The notes: a model not told the origin generated them from the letters alone. Positions 27,001-40,470 are shown, counted from the first letter of the stretch. The stretch: DNA of 64,000 bases from Ceratotherium simum simum (GCF_000283155.1 NW_004454267.1:3487501-3551500); one strand, 5' to 3'. Made by a program: numbers and translations.

Positions 27001-28186
27001 AAAGAGGGAGAATTGCCTGCAGTTTACTGTAGAGGATGGCCACCTTATTCTTGACACAGGTGTTCTAAAACTGAACAGGAGTCCTCTAGAAATCTAATTC
27101 CTGGGATGACAGTGCCGGATGTTCTTTCTAAGCTGCAGATGATGAAACAAGCCATAAGCAGGAGTGATATGTTCTTGGACAAATCGTTTCCTCTTCTTTA
27201 AAATGGCGGTAAAACTGTTCGCCTCCCATGGAAGTTAAAAAGATTGCACGAAAGCTTAGTAGGTGCCCAGTATATATTATTTTTGTTTCTTGAAGTGTAA
27301 AAGAATTTAACATGCTAGGAGATTCAGAAAAATAGATGTGGTAGCAGAATGTGTTTTATGTTTTTGGTTTCTTGACAAAGAAGAAAATTTGGTATCATGT
27401 GGATATAAAATTGGAGCAAATGTGAAGTGTTCGCTTCTGCTTGTACCCACCTTTAGAGTTTGCTCATGAAAAATCAGATGATGTTGAAGTGTGTCAGGCT
27501 GTACCTATGGAAGCAAATTTGCTTTGATTTGGAGCATTTTTTAAAGTTTTGTTATTCAAATGAATATAGCAATTTATCGAAAGTGGTATAGGTATATATA
27601 AGAGTGATAAGTATAGAGAGGGGAGGAACCATTATGGTGCCTGAAATAAAGCCCAATGATGTTTTCTCCCTTTTCCTCCATGGAAATCAATCATGTGCTG
27701 GCAGCAAGTTGCTTTTTTTGTATAATATGCATGTGCTTCATATTTACCCTCAGAGAGATTTTAAAATGAAGGATTATAGGAAAACAAAATAGTAAAGATC
27801 AGTGCTGTACCTCCTTTCTTCCAGCCCTTTCACTGGTAATGGACAGAGCAATTCTCGTTTGCCCCTGTTTACTAGCAACTGTCATTCATGCCGAGCAGCG
27901 TGGTATGCCAGCTTGCTAGTGAGTTGTCAGTGGGCCCCTGTGTCCAGAGGTGCAGACCCTGCTTGTCTCTCGAGGGAACGGTGCCTGATCACCTGCAGGG
28001 GGGCCCTCACTTATGCTTCTCCTGTCCTGCCTGGCCCTCCTCATAAGGAGGAACAGAAGGTGCTGAAATAATAAGAGGATGAGGCCAGTCTATTCTGAGT
28101 CCCAGTGTCTGCTGTCAGTTTTTAGCATCCTGGGTGATGGATCGAGTATGTCTTTACTGAGATACTGGTCAGGTCAGGTATAAATT
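24070..28186 (+). other. First 4.1 kb of the 15.5-kb intron, no recognised repeat
   Basis: Apart from a short (GA)n run at about 24346-24365 and a possible weak MIR at 27150-27290, I recognise no interspersed repeat. An octamer-like atgcaaat is at 26225-26232. Two open frames here look like chance. Repeat-poor intronic stretches of this size are candidate places for conserved noncoding elements, which cannot be judged from one genome. Confidence 0.6.
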
Positions 28187-28201
28187 AAGTCCATTGTTTT
28201 A

Positions 28202-28640
28202 TTTATTTTTTTTATTTTTAATTTGTGTGTGTGTGTGTGTGTGTGAGGAAGATCAGCCCTGAACTAACATCCCTACTAATCCTCCTCTTTTTTGCTGAGG
28301 AAGACTGGCTCTGAGCTAACATCTATTGCCAATCCTCCTCCTTTTTTTTCCCCAAAGCCCCNNNNNNNNNNNNNNNNNNNNNNNNNNNNNNNNNNNNNNN
28401 NNNNNNNNNNNNNNNNNNNNNNNNNNNNNNNNNNNNNNNNNNNNNNNNNNNNNNNNNNNNNCCCCAAAGCCCCAGTAGATAGTTGTATGTCATAGTTGTG
28501 CATCCTTCTAGTTGCTGTATGTGGGACGCGGCCTCAGCATGGCCGGAGAAGCGGTGCGTCAGTGTGCGCCCGGGATCCGAACCCGGGGCTGCCAGCAGCG
28601 GAGCACGCGCACCCAACTGCCAGGCCACGGGGCCGGCACC
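28202..28640 (-). mobile_element. ERE2-like SINE containing the assembly gap
   Basis: Inverted copy: (gt)n and 'gaggaagatcagccctgaac' on the left, 'ccccagtagatagttgtatg' and the head ending cacggggccggc on the right, with Ns in the middle. Target duplication aagtccattgtttta at 28187-28201 and 28641-28655, so a single insertion spans the gap. Confidence 0.93.
28362..28461. other. Assembly gap (100 Ns)
   Basis: Exactly 100 Ns, the usual placeholder for a gap of unknown size. Both edges carry the same 12 bases, ccccaaagcccc (28350-28361 and 28462-28473). Confidence 0.99.
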
Positions 28641-28835
28641 AAGTCCATTGTTTTAACTGTTACAGGTATTCGCTCTGTGCGACTTGCAACTTCCCAACAT
28701 AAGCAAGAGTTACATATAGTTTGTACTGTTGGTAAGGCTGAATGTCATGACACTCCGCATAATTTGTTTCCATTTGCATTTAAAATTTAAAAATCATTTA
28801 ATTTCTCCAGGAGAATTGCTTCACTTCAGGGTATT

Positions 28836-29050
28836 GTGTAGTATAGTGCAGTTGTGGTGTGTAGGGTCAGGTACCTGGACTTGAATCCCAGCCCAACTCC
28901 TTATACCTGTACCATCTTGGGCAAGTCACCCTCCCTGGTCCTCTGCTTCCTCATCTGTAATTGAGAATATTGCTGTCGATTTGATAGGGTTGTTGTGAGG
29001 ATGCAATGGGAGAAGATATGTAAAATGTGCAGTGCCATGGGCCTCAGTCA
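28836..29050 (+). repeat. MIR SINE
   Basis: Sense MIR: 'cctggacttgaatcccagcc', 'catcttgggcaagtcaccct', 'gggttgttgtgaggatgcaa'. Confidence 0.85.
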
Positions 29051-29384
29051 GCTTGTCACTGCTGTGGGGACATTTATACTTTGAGGACATGCTTCTCTGA
29101 CCAGATGCTGGGAGCTAATAAAGAGCTTTTTTGTTTTTATAGGAAGTACCGTATAATTGTACCTTTGGGACTGTACACACCCTGTAAGTAGGGCTTTGTA
29201 TTCAGTTATGAGCCTTGATCGGAGAAGGGAGGTAGGAGAGGAAAAAGCCTACTTGTGACTCGTGATGTTCAGGGCACATAGTCATTTCTCAGTCCCTGTG
29301 CTGTACAGCATTTTCAGTTGTAGATTTTTATTGGGAGAGGAGAATAAAGAAATAGCATTCACTGAGTGACCCACTGGAGGCTGT

Positions 29385-29975
29385 ATTTTTAACAGCTTTA
29401 TTGAGATATGACTTTGTATAACATGCAGTTCACCCATTTAAAGTGTACGATTCAATGGTTTTTGGTATATGACATGATTAATTTTTCGAAATTATGATAA
29501 AGATATGTAACATACAATTTGCCATTTTAACCTTTTTTTTTTTTTTTTTTCTGGTGAGGAAGATCAGCCCTGAGCTAACATCCATGCCAATACTCCGCTT
29601 TTTGCTGAGGAAGACTGGCCCTGGGCTAACATCCGTGCCCATCTTCCTCCACTTTATATGGGATGCCGCCACAGCATGGCTTGACAAGTGGTGCGTTGGT
29701 GCGTGCCCGGGATCCGAACCCGGCACACCAGCAGAGGAGCGTGCACACTTAATCGCTACGCCACGGGGCTGGCCCCCATTTTAACCATTTTTAAATGAAC
29801 AATTCAGTGGCCTTAATTACATTCACAGTGCTATGCAACCATCACCACTATCTATTTTCAGAACTTTTTCCTCACCCCAAAGAGAAACTCTATAACCATC
29901 TATTCCTGCCTCCCTTCAGCCCCTGGTAACTTCTAGTCTACTTTTCCATCCCTATAAATTTGTCCTGTATGACCT
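29385..29975 (-). repeat. L1 3' UTR fragment, inverted, with nested ERE
   Basis: Antisense L1 3' sequence: 'aacagctttattgagatatg', 'tgctatgcaaccatcaccac', 'cccctggtaacttctagtct'. The ERE at 29533-29775 splits it. Confidence 0.8.
29533..29775 (-). mobile_element. ERE1-like SINE, inverted
   Basis: T tract, then the ERE1-type body with ccactttatatgggatgccg and a head ending cacggggctggccc. Target duplication ccattttaacc at 29522-29532 and 29776-29786. Confidence 0.93.
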
Positions 29976-30184
29976 GTTTCTTTTTGAGCAACTCATTGCT
30001 TCAGTGAGAATTTAATCTATTAAAATGATTGATATTTTGCAAACACCTGGAGCATTTTTCTTTTCTATTTTATTGCTGTCTTATGTTTGGATCACTTCTT
30101 GGGCACGTAAACCTTGAGATGCGTGGATGTGAAGTTGTGCAACTGCCTCGACTGAGGTTTGCTTACATGCAAGGCAGCCGGGAC

Positions 30185-30400
30185 ACGATGAATAGAGCTG
30201 AGACCTCAGGGTGGCCTGGCTTGGTTCACATCACGCCACTCCGGCAGGACATTCGTCCTTTCTGAAGCTCAATTTCCACCTCTGTGAAATGGAGAGAACA
30301 AATGTCCCCCTTGTAGGGCTTCCCTGAGGTTGCGGAGCAGCATCGATAAGGCTGCTTAGTGTAGCGTGTGGCATGTGGTGGGTGTACAGAGAGTGGTGGC
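30185..30400 (+). repeat. MIR SINE, diverged
   Basis: MIR-like tail: 'tgaagctcaatttccacctc', 'tgtgaaatggagagaacaaa', 'gtgtagcgtgtggcatgtgg'. Confidence 0.6.
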
Positions 30401-30429
30401 TCCTGTGACTCTCACCACAGTGAACTTCC

Positions 30430-31825
30430 AAGAAAATAACGTGAACCTAGTTTTTCCCGGTATTGGGGGCAGCGGTAGATAAACAAAGTGGGCTATGTGT
30501 ACTTAGCTGAATATTCTTGGGTGGCAGTCTCTCTGTGTTGACAGGAGGAAAGAGGCAGAAGTGCATGGTGCTAATAAAACCTTTTTTATAGAGAACAGCA
30601 GCCTGTTCTCTTAAGAAAACACTTCATAACTTGTATCTTAATTAAAAAGGTTTTGCTGCGAGGTTGGATTGTGAATGAGAAGAAAATACCTGCGCTGTGT
30701 GTTGGTTGCACTCATGTGTGTTGAGCCTCATGATGCTGGTGAGGCAGCAGAGTGACTCACACAGCCTCCTCCTCTCGTCTGCCACCAGGAGCAGCTGTGC
30801 TGTGCACAATCCTTCCCCAGAAGCCCCTGGTGATTCCAGAACCGAGGAGGTCAGAAGAGGCAGATAATAGCAGTGGTGACTGTGGGACCCTTCAATTGGC
30901 TTGCTTTTTCAAGAACTTAGTAGTTATCCTTTAATTTTATCTTAGTGGTGCTTGACTAAAGGAGTAGCGTCCTCTGCCCCCTAGCTTCTACCAGAAATGG
31001 TCTTGAACCAGGGAGAGGAGCATAGCTCATCACTCATTCTCAGCTGGCTGGAAGTGGACTGTGGTGCTGTTGTGGACATTACTTTTTAATCATAAAGAGC
31101 CTAGGAAGTAAGCTTTTTAGTAAAAACGGGGTACATTTTTAACTTCTTCCAGATTGTACAAATTTTGGAGTCAGGCGGCAGCAGGAGTAAAATCGCAGTG
31201 TTACAAACGCTTAGAGCAGTCTTCCAGATTCCAGAAGGTTTGAAGCCAGTTTCTCCCTAGTTTACAGAATGTATTTTTCCCTAGTACACAGATGTATTTT
31301 ATCCTCACAAACCTTAACCAAAGCCCTTTATTTTTAACCCAAGTCGTGTTCATTTCACTTTTGGTGCCCTAAATTACTAGGATGGAAAGAATCTCCCAGA
31401 ATTGGCTTGGTTTGAGTACCCTGAAAGTTCTTTAGTACACCGATTTTCATAAAGTTAAGAGACAGGTGAGTCCAGGGCACATTAAAGTATTCTGAAGCCT
31501 TCTGTCTGGTTTCTTAAGACTGGAACTAGTGCTTGTTTCCATGACTTCTTCAGGGAAGGGGGTGCTTGCCTCCTGTTGATATTGCCTTATCTAACTTCTA
31601 CCTTGCAATCCTGATTGCCAGAAGATTTATTAGGCGAGCTGCTTCTGTGGCTTTATCAAAAGGCTACTTTTTAAAGAAACCTTAAAAGGGACCCACCCCA
31701 CAAACCTCTTCTTGGTGTGCTAGCGCTATGGGCACTTGTTTAGCATTACGATAAACAAGTAATTTGCAGAGGTAAAAAAAATCAGTCAACCCCTGGATAT
31801 CTATTTAAACAGCTTGCCTCCTCCG
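30430..31825 (+). other. Intron part without recognised repeat
   Basis: 1.4 kb of the large intron in which I recognise neither a repeat nor coding sequence. Confidence 0.6.
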
Positions 31826-31827
31826 TG

Positions 31828-32316
31828 TTAGAGTATTACATTAGTTTCCTATGACCGCTATAACTAGTCACCGCAAGCTTGGTAGCTTAAGACAACAGAA
31901 ATGCATTCTCTCACAGCTCTGGAGGCCAGAAGTCTGAAATCAAGGTCTAGGCAGGCTGCACCCCCTCCAGAGGCTCTGGGGAAGCATCTGTTCCCTGCCT
32001 CCCCTAGCTTCTGGTGACTGCTGGCTTTCCTTGGCTTCTGGTCGCATCTCTCCAATCTCCACCTCCATGGCCACATTGCCTCCTCCTGTGTGTGTCTGTC
32101 TTGTCTCCCTCTGCCTCTGTCTTGTAAGGACACTTGTTCTGGCATTCAGGGCCCACTTGAATAGTTCAGGATAATGATCTTGTCTTGAGATCCTTAGCTT
32201 AATTATTAATTACATCCGCTAAGACCCTTTTTCCAAATAAGGCAACATTCGCAGGTTCCAGGGATTAGAATGTGGACATGTCTTTTTGGAGGCCACCATT
32301 TAGCCCACTATAGACA
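31828..32316 (+). mobile_element. MaLR (MLT1-like) LTR
   Basis: Follows the MLT1 order throughout: 'ttagtttcctatgaccgcta', 'ttaagacaacagaaatgcat', 'acagctctggaggccagaag', 'gcttctggtgactgctggct', 'caggttccagggattagaat', ending near 'ggccaccatttagcccacta'. It is an old noncoding LTR of the mammalian-apparent LTR retrotransposons. Confidence 0.88.
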
Positions 32317-32534
32317 TGTTAGTAGTAAAGTCAGCCTTCTTAGGTATTCCTTACCTTGCTTTGGCCCTGGCTGTGAGGCAGCAGGCAATAGTTATTTCCA
32401 AGACTATTTAACATTTAATTTTTATCATTCAAGGGTTAACAGTGTACTCTAAGAAACTCAGACTAGCTACCAAATATCTTCTCCCTTGACCGTTTTCCAC
32501 TCTTCAGAGTATATCACCCGCATTGACAGGGATT

Positions 32535-32665
32535 TCTGACAGCAGCCCTCAGAAGTAGATAATAATGTCCCCATTTTAAAGCTGAGAAGTGACAGAGTCA
32601 GGGATGACCCAGGTCCATCCTCGACTAAAAACTTCCACAGTACACGGTCTCTGAAAGAGACAGTT
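32535..32665 (-). repeat. MIR SINE, inverted
   Basis: Complement of MIR around 'aatgtccccattttaaagct' and 'gaagtgacagagtcagggat'. Confidence 0.65.
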
Positions 32666-34349
32666 CTACAGTTAGTTGTACATTTTCTTAAGAGACAGTG
32701 CTGAGAGCTTGGAAAGATTTCCTTTTCTCTCAGCCTGAGCAGTGATTCTAAAAGATGTTGCCTTTGACCATTGGATTGTGTGGGGCTGGTTTCCTCTGAC
32801 ATTTTACAATCTGTTCTTTACAGGCCCTGCAGACGCTCCCTTTGTATAATGCTTGGTTTAACATTTTTACTTGATGTAATTTGATACGGTTCATTTGATG
32901 GAGACTGTTCAGAAGAGCTGCTGGTTTCTTTTTTTTTTTTTCCCCTTTCTTTTTCCCCTTGTTTCTGGTGCTGTACCTCCGTTTAAGAAAGGATATGAGT
33001 TGGCTTCAGGACAGATGTTGGTTAACACTCTGTTTGTCAAAACATCAAGTGACTAGATTGAAAATTGTAGCCCCCCCACCCCCACTTGAGTGAAATTAAA
33101 ATGACTGAAGCCACAGTAACTCCCTTCCAGCCAGTGGTTGCCCTCTGATTTTACACAAGAGCTTTAGTGAGCAAAATAAATGAGCTTATTTTGTGAGAGA
33201 TGTCTGCATGCTTCCTACCCTGGATGATAAAATTAGTTTTTTATAGCACATAAATATATATAATGATGAGCTCTTGCACACAGGGTTCTTATGAAGTGCT
33301 TTTACTGCTGGGCCCTGAAGGAAATACCGGAGCATTTGCAAGTACAGTTGAGCTGGCAGTCGTTAAAGGTTTCAATTTTCCTTTGGAAGGCTTGGGACTT
33401 GGGGTGAGCTGTAAATTAATTCACTGCTCAAGTTGTGTTGAGATGAGATTTTACTCAACGTTTCTGTCTCCCAGTCTTCAGCGATATGAGAGGAGTGCAA
33501 TTTTACTTGGAAGTCTCTTTTTTGAGATACAGCTTTTTAGGAAGAGAGGTGTAGTCTTGATGAAAGCAGGTGAACAAATGGAAATATTTAGTCATTGAAT
33601 GAAATACTGAGTTTCTAGGAGGAAGAATGAAGAGTTTGGGGGCTTGAGGTTTTTTCTTTTGCTAGGGACAGAGAGGAGAATAAACGTCGTCATCTTTATT
33701 AAGACATGGCATAACATTAGAAATCCTTCTAGATCATTCAGGCCTGCGTGTATGTGTACAAAGCTGACACGACATAAAATAAGCTCTTGTATTCGTACAC
33801 CGCTAGGTCTCACTCAACCCTGAGATGCGCCGATTCACCAGTTTCCTGATGGTGGTCATGGCGTGCGGGGGCAGGTGGGCCGGAAGTCCTGATGCCCGGG
33901 TAGCTGGGTAGCAGCTCTTTCTGTACTGCACGCATGAGAAGCTTGGCCTTTTGGTCTATGGAAACATGGCTCTCTTTGCTGCCTTTTATTCCCATTGCCT
34001 TGAAAATTCAGTCTACCCACAGCTCTTCCTCAGACAGCAACGTCATCTCATATCTGGGCTTCCGCCCCATCACACGAAGCTATAATTTAATCAGCCCTTA
34101 GAGCACTGAAAAAAGTGTTTCTGGGATCTTGTATCCCAAGCTCTTGCTTCACTTATGTGCACTAGGGGCTTGGGAAGTGATTCAGGACTAAAATCCTGAC
34201 TTGTCCCTAGATGCTCCTGCTAGGACTCACCATGTCACATGGAGGCTTTGGAAATAGTTCAGGCTAAAAGCCAAATGTGAGGGGTATGCAGCAGAAAGAA
34301 GGTGGGGGCCATTGGTGTAGGGCTGGCAGTGAGAGAGTTTGGGTCTGAG

Positions 34350-34505
34350 TCTGTCTCTTCTCCCCTGGTGGCTAAGTTAAACCACTGAACTTAGAAAAAC
34401 CTGCTTCCTCATTCCTTGTCTGATGGGACTGTTACTTCTCTGCCTGTCCTCCAGACACCAGAGAATCAAATGAGGCTGAACATGCAATAATAAATATTGT
34501 TATTT
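34350..34505 (+). repeat. MIR SINE, diverged
   Basis: MIR-like 'ggctaagttaaaccactgaa', then 'cctgcttcctcattccttgt' and 'gaatcaaatgaggctgaaca'. Confidence 0.55.
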
Positions 34506-35944
34506 TAGTCAGGAACTTTGTACTTTTAAAAAAATAATATATTTTTTTCTAATTGAAACACAAAATACCCACTCATAATTCCACCCGCCAAAAAGAAAAA
34601 AGAGCTGTTGTTTTAGTGAATTTCCTATTAGTGTGTTTTCTGTGTCTGCTTCATTTACTAATTGAGATCAGTATACCTCATTTACTAATTGAGATTATAC
34701 TGATTATGTAATTTTGTAACTTAAAAAAATACAATAAAGGATTTTCAAAAGATGTTGAAACTAGTGGTCAGCATCATGTAGGTGGCCTTCAGTGGTTCGT
34801 CAGGTGGATATCCTAGTCACCTTATAACTTAACCCTTTGTGGGTTGGCCTTTTGCTAGTATGCACTTCCATTGCCCTGCACTGGGCATTACCATTTTTTG
34901 CCAATTGCTTCTTAGAGTGGCCATCAATGCATCTCACTGATCCGTTTCTTTCTCTGCCATCAGTTACAGCATTGGAAAGCATGCTGCTGCAGGAGCAAAA
35001 TTAAATATTTTCTTTCATTTCTGAATAGAATCATTGATTTTATGCGTAGATTTGGTAATGCAGAATTTTAAGGAACTTAAATGATCTTTTTAGTTCCCAG
35101 AGATTTGAGCCTCTTGTGCAAAGTACTCCTAAATCACTTTCAGGACTTCTTGCATGCGTTTTTGAGTGTCACTTTTGCCCTTTTGTTTTCTTGAGCTTAG
35201 CCGCATAAAATGGGTTAATACTGGCATTGTTTTGCAATCCTTTCTTTTTTACTCTGACAACTAGGGAATGGTTCAGATAAGCCATAGTCCAAGACAAACT
35301 GTTGTGTCATCAGAGAAGACCCTTTGATCTTAGTGTACTTCTTGGAGCAGCCTAGTGTGTTTTGTGGTTGCCGGAATCTGTATGTGAAACTTGTTAGGAA
35401 GGTCGGAGGATTTTGATATGGTTGGAGGTGTCTGAGTCTTTGTGTCATGTGTGTTACTCCTTCAAGTGTTTGCCAGCCTTCGATGCTGCGTTAGTGGCTA
35501 AAGTTTAATTTGTGATGCTGGAGGTGCTCATTTGTGGCCAATTCACAGAAACTGATTGGACTTTTGCCAATGAGTTGCCAAGAGAGTAGTATAAGTAGTC
35601 TTTTTTTCACTTTCTTCTTAAAAATGAGGAACAATAGCTGTCAGCAATAATTTCCTCAATTTATCTCTTGCAGAGGACCTAGTTGCTTGCCACAGTTGAC
35701 CTTCTGGTTTCAGGGAGTGGTAGAAGACTTATGTTATTGCTTCCTGGATTTTGAGGTAGTCCTTAGTATTTGTTTTAATAGTTTTGTGTTTTTCTGAGCC
35801 GAAATCATTTAATGCAAACAAATCATTAAGACTAATGAATACTTTTTTTGGAGAAGTTGGCACAAGTCATTATTATCTAGTTGATTAATGAATCATCATT
35901 AATGGCATTTAACGATACAACATTGAACATTCTCTTTTCCTTTT

Positions 35945-36085
35945 AACTCAGTGACTCTTAGAACCCAGAGTTTCTGAGTCAGTAGGTCTTAGGTAGGGCC
36001 CCGGGAATTTCCATTACTAATAAGTTCCTGGGTGATACTGATGTTGCTGCTATGGGGAACATTTTGAAAAGGGCTCAAAGTTCTA
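35945..36085 (-). mobile_element. hAT-Charlie fossil, MER5A-like
   Basis: 'cccagagtttctgagtcagt', 'tctaggctcc' and 'aataagttcctgggtgatac' match the MER5A complement from memory. Confidence 0.7.
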
Positions 36086-36089
36086 GGCT

Positions 36090-39000
36090 CCTAAGAGGTT
36101 TTATATCTGAAACAAAATTCTTTAGTGACTGGCGAGCCTTCTCATACAGTCTAGGTTGTCACAATGTCATACTGCCCTGGTTTGAAATGGACGTTGGTGG
36201 ATGGCTTTTTGGGAGTGCCAGACAGCATATGGTTCACAAAAGATGGGAGGCTTTTTGGAGATAAAGGCACTGTGCACAGTCAGTGCTGTGTAGCCTATTA
36301 AGAGGCTGAGCTGAAGTTACCCAGTCTGCTGAGCAAAGGACTCTGGAGTGTGCTGTACTTTACCCTTGGGTCTTTCCAGACATGTTTGAAAGCCGAGATA
36401 AACAGCATCACCAGTCATATAATTGTAGAACATTAAAAAACTAACAAATGCCAAAAAGGATAAAATTTGTTTTATGGCATCTAAATGTGAACTGGAGTTA
36501 CACAGTTTCTTAGGATAGAATCCTGGTATAAAATTGGCCATGGTATCAAATGGGAATTTTAATTTTAGTCTTTGACAGAGTTAGTGTCAATCCTTTAGAG
36601 AGTAAGTGCTAAAATAATATTTCATCAGAAAGCTTGCAGGAATGTGGCAAGACTCCTGCACAGCCTTGAGTGTCTTTACCAAATTACAGCCATCTCAAAT
36701 CCTCACTAAAATAAGAAATAACGTTTCATGCAAGTAGTGGTCTGAGCATCTTTTTGATATGTGCAGATGAAAGGCCTTCTAGGAGAGATTGTTCTTTGAT
36801 ACAATTCCCAGTGAGAGAAGAGCCTTGCATGTATTTATCAGCATTTCTGCTTGCCCAGTGCATTTCCTCATACGTTAAAATGAAAACTGTCAAGTCAGAT
36901 GATCCATATGTGAAGTATTTTATCAAATCATTCCGAGGAGTCAGTGTAGGCCTTTTGACAGCCAGTTTGTATGAGGCATGTGTACAAGGAAATGTTTTAA
37001 TTTTACTTCAGAAGGGCCAGGATGTTACCAGAGCAGTGGCTTGCAAACAGCCTGGCATAAGGGAGGTGGGAGGCCATTGGAGAGTTTACTTTGGTTCAGT
37101 TCCACAGACGCTCAGCTACAGTTTTAGAGTCGGTTTCCCAATTGCATGGCTCTTGCCAGAGGCGCAGTCTGCCAAGTCACACACAGAGTTAGTTTTCGTC
37201 TTCCTCCAGGGTTTGGGGCTATTCACTTCTCTCTAAAGCCGAGGCATGAAGATGGAGGGACGGGGGAAGAGCAAGAAGCACTGTTAGTAATTCATTTGAA
37301 AGGGGTTTCTGTTTAGTTAAAGTACTAGTCAGCAGACAAGATAGTGTAGGATTAACTAACTCAAAAGAATCTTTTGAGTGTTTTAGCTAAGAATAAATTT
37401 TTATCTATTTTAATCAGAGATGAAATGTTAGAGAACAAATAGCCTGTATATTACTCGACAAAGACATCTTTCAAATAAATTTTTGAAACATTTACATGGT
37501 GAGATAAATTAGGGACGTCTTCTTTTTCTTTTTAAGTAGAATCCTTGTTGGTGTTTATAGGACAATAGGTTTCCTCAACTTGTTGAGGTCCCGTGATTTT
37601 AGAAATAAAACAATATTTTTAAAAGAAATAAAGCAATTATAGACTCAAACTTGTGGTTTTGCTTTATATTCCTCGTCCCCCAGCAGGTAAGATGTGCACA
37701 GGATACACAAGATTGAGTCAACCAGCATATTCAGTTGGACTTCTTTAAGCAAGTCTCTAGTTATTTCCCCTGGGCCTCTGGTTCTGGAAGCTTTTATTTT
37801 CCTTTTTAAGTTTAAAAAATAATAGTAAAAGGAATTTTGAAAAACAAAGCTCACTTTCCCAAAACCATTGGCTTTTTTTCTAGGGGGTGGGGGTATTTTT
37901 TATTCTTGGTTTAATGACATAAATATTTTACAAACCTATAATCATAGAATAAAATTTTGTGCTTTTTTAAAACTTAAAATTGGATCACGATTTATTGATG
38001 TGTTGAAGTTTTCAGAAGTTATTTTGGAATTATTTTGATTGTTGAACGTTCTGTTGAAATGATGAACTATAATTTACCAACCCCCACATATTATTGAATC
38101 TTGAGGTTGATTTTGATTATTGGTGTGTCTGATAGTGTAGCAGTGAACATCTTGTTGATTCAACTTTTATTCTTTTGTTGAAATTAGGGTGAAAAAACAA
38201 ATTATTTTTATGGCGCTTGGTATGTTCCATTAACTTTTAAATTAGAGTTTTTTTGAATTGGGGGACTATCTCTAAATTTACTAAATGGAGAATTGAAAAT
38301 TACATGAAGCATAAAAATGTTGAGCTTTCTGAGGCAGGCATAACTTTTCAGGCTCTGGTCAGCACTTTCACTGAGAACCAGCTAGCTGTGCAGTGGGTGC
38401 TTAAGATGACTTGTTGTCTCCTGGTATTGCAGGTAGTATTGATTAAGTTGGATAAAACAGCTACCAGAACCAGAATAGGACACTTGAGCCTAAATTAGTG
38501 AACTAAAAATAAATTTGGTTTCTTAGCCATAGGATTTGGTTTATTAAATTGTAGGCTAGGCAACAAGTTCTCAAGCCACGGAGTACCAGTACTTCATTTT
38601 TTCTGGCATTAGAACAGTGTTATTCATAGTGATGGTTCCATTTGTAAACTAGATCATGCCCTGCTTGGCTTGTGAATGCCTAGTAATAATGTGCCTTAAT
38701 TGCAGGTCAGTGAAGCCAAACTAATTGCTTGTTGGGCGCTTGGATTGCCTTTTTAATTTGCTGTATAATACAGTCTCTACCAGAAATGCACAATGTGTTA
38801 TCTACATAAAACTCATTAAAATCATCTTATAACAACAGAATGCCTGATATTTTGTCCATAATCTTGCACATAAAAGAAAATTGAATGGCTTTACAGAGAG
38901 TTATAATTTACAAGTACTCTTTTTTAAGTGCTTTTGTATCCATTTTGGAAGGTGTACATAAAATGACTGCTATGGTTTATAGCAGCGTGATGGTTTTCTT

Positions 39001-39339
39001 TACCAAGGATTGATTTGCTTTGCGCTTTTAATATGTTTTAGATGACAATAATGACATGAGCTTTTGAGACGGTCACTTATTTTAGACTGTGCAGTTCACC
39101 CGATAAGATTAGTATTCATCTGGTGACTTTGCATTTCAGTGAAAAAAAAAAAGTCATCTCTACTGTCATTTTCAGCTCACGAAGTGCCAGTCATGGGGAT
39201 TACCCTTAAAGTTTGTAGGAACAAGTGTTCATAAGTCGATATGATGGTTAACACTGCAGTGTTTGTTTCCTCTCAGTTTCTCTGGGCCAACAAGGCAACT
39301 CTGCAGAGTACTAGCTTTCAACTCCTTGATTGCTAATTT
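36090..39339 (+). other. Last part of the large intron, no recognised repeat
   Basis: About 3.2 kb of AT-rich sequence without a repeat that I can name. One 160-codon open frame at 36754-37236 shows no familiar domain. 38660-39180 is notable as unbroken unique sequence shortly before the next exon. Confidence 0.55.
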
Positions 39340-39410
39340 CATTCATTTAGCTAATATTTATTGAGCAGTTACTGAATGCCAAGAACTGTTGTAGATGTTA
39401 GGGATACCTT
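39340..39410 (-). repeat. MIR or L2 3' remnant, inverted
   Basis: Short segment 'attcatttagctaatattta' then 'ttgagcagttactgaatgcc', typical of the complement of L2/MIR ends. Confidence 0.6.
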
Positions 39411-39571
39411 GGGTTTTTTTTTTTTTTTTCTGTTTATGATAAATATTTAGCTCTAGAGAAAAATCTTTGAGGTGAATCTAAGAGCTTTTAAAATGATCTT
39501 AGAAATAGAGTAATATATTAAGAAGCTTCTAGTAAAAGATTTAATAGATGCGTATGTCAGGTTTTTAATAG

Positions 39572-39670
<99 letters not shown>

Positions 39671-40261
39671 TGAATTTTTATTTTCTCATTGCATCTGCAC
39701 ATTTAAGTGTGTGGTCTGGAAAGGATAACAGGAAAAGTATTACTGAAGAAAGAGCTTTATTCACTTAAAAATAGGCAGTGATTTTGTGGTTGATATGAAT
39801 AGTATGCTTAAGTTAATGGTACCCTTGGGCCATGATTAATTCATCTCTTTACTTACATTTTCCAGTTGATGCATGAGTTGAATTTTTAAAAAATATATCT
39901 TCATTATTTCATTTTTACTCAGAACTCTAAATTTGTAATTTCTTCTAAGTATATATATATAAAAGATTTTAACATGTGCTAGCTGTGTCAGTAACAGTAA
40001 GTTCTCTATTTTCCACTTATCTGTGTATGTATATATTTAAGTTTAGTAGGTTGATTTCTTTTTTTCATTGAAAACCTATTTGGGAGGTAGTTACTCCTCC
40101 TTCTGATTATTCTCTACTTTATCCTTATCACCCCACTCTTCTTTTCCATTGCTTTTCTCCTAGCCTTGGTTTGTTTGCCTTAATAGCTGCCATAGGGATA
40201 TAGAAACGAGTGAACTGTACTTGATGATAGTAATCGTCGCAGTGATAGTTCGGAGACATAC

Positions 40262-40470
40262 TGTGGTGCACTCCATATCAGACTTACATTTTAATTTTTA
40301 ATCTGTCGTTCTCGCAACAATTCTGTGAGCTAAACATTGTCATCCCAGTTTAGAGCCACGTGTGGCTAGAGTGGTTAGGTCCCTTGCTTAGAGTTGCACA
40401 GTTTAGTGGTGGGTCCCGGCTTAGAGCACAAGATTGTGACTCAGGACTGCCTCTACTTAAACTCAGTCCG
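40262..40470 (-). repeat. MIR SINE, inverted
   Basis: MIR complement: 'cgcaacaattctgtgagcta', 'ggtcccttgcttagagttgc', 'ggcttagagcacaagattgt'. Confidence 0.7.

Noticed and set aside
28276..28790. Open frames running through the N stretch
   Set aside because: They depend on undetermined bases and SINE sequence.
36754..37236. 160-codon open frame in the large intron
   Set aside because: No familiar domain, no splice-consistent context and no relation to PARN. A frame of this length can arise by chance in 64 kb read in six frames.
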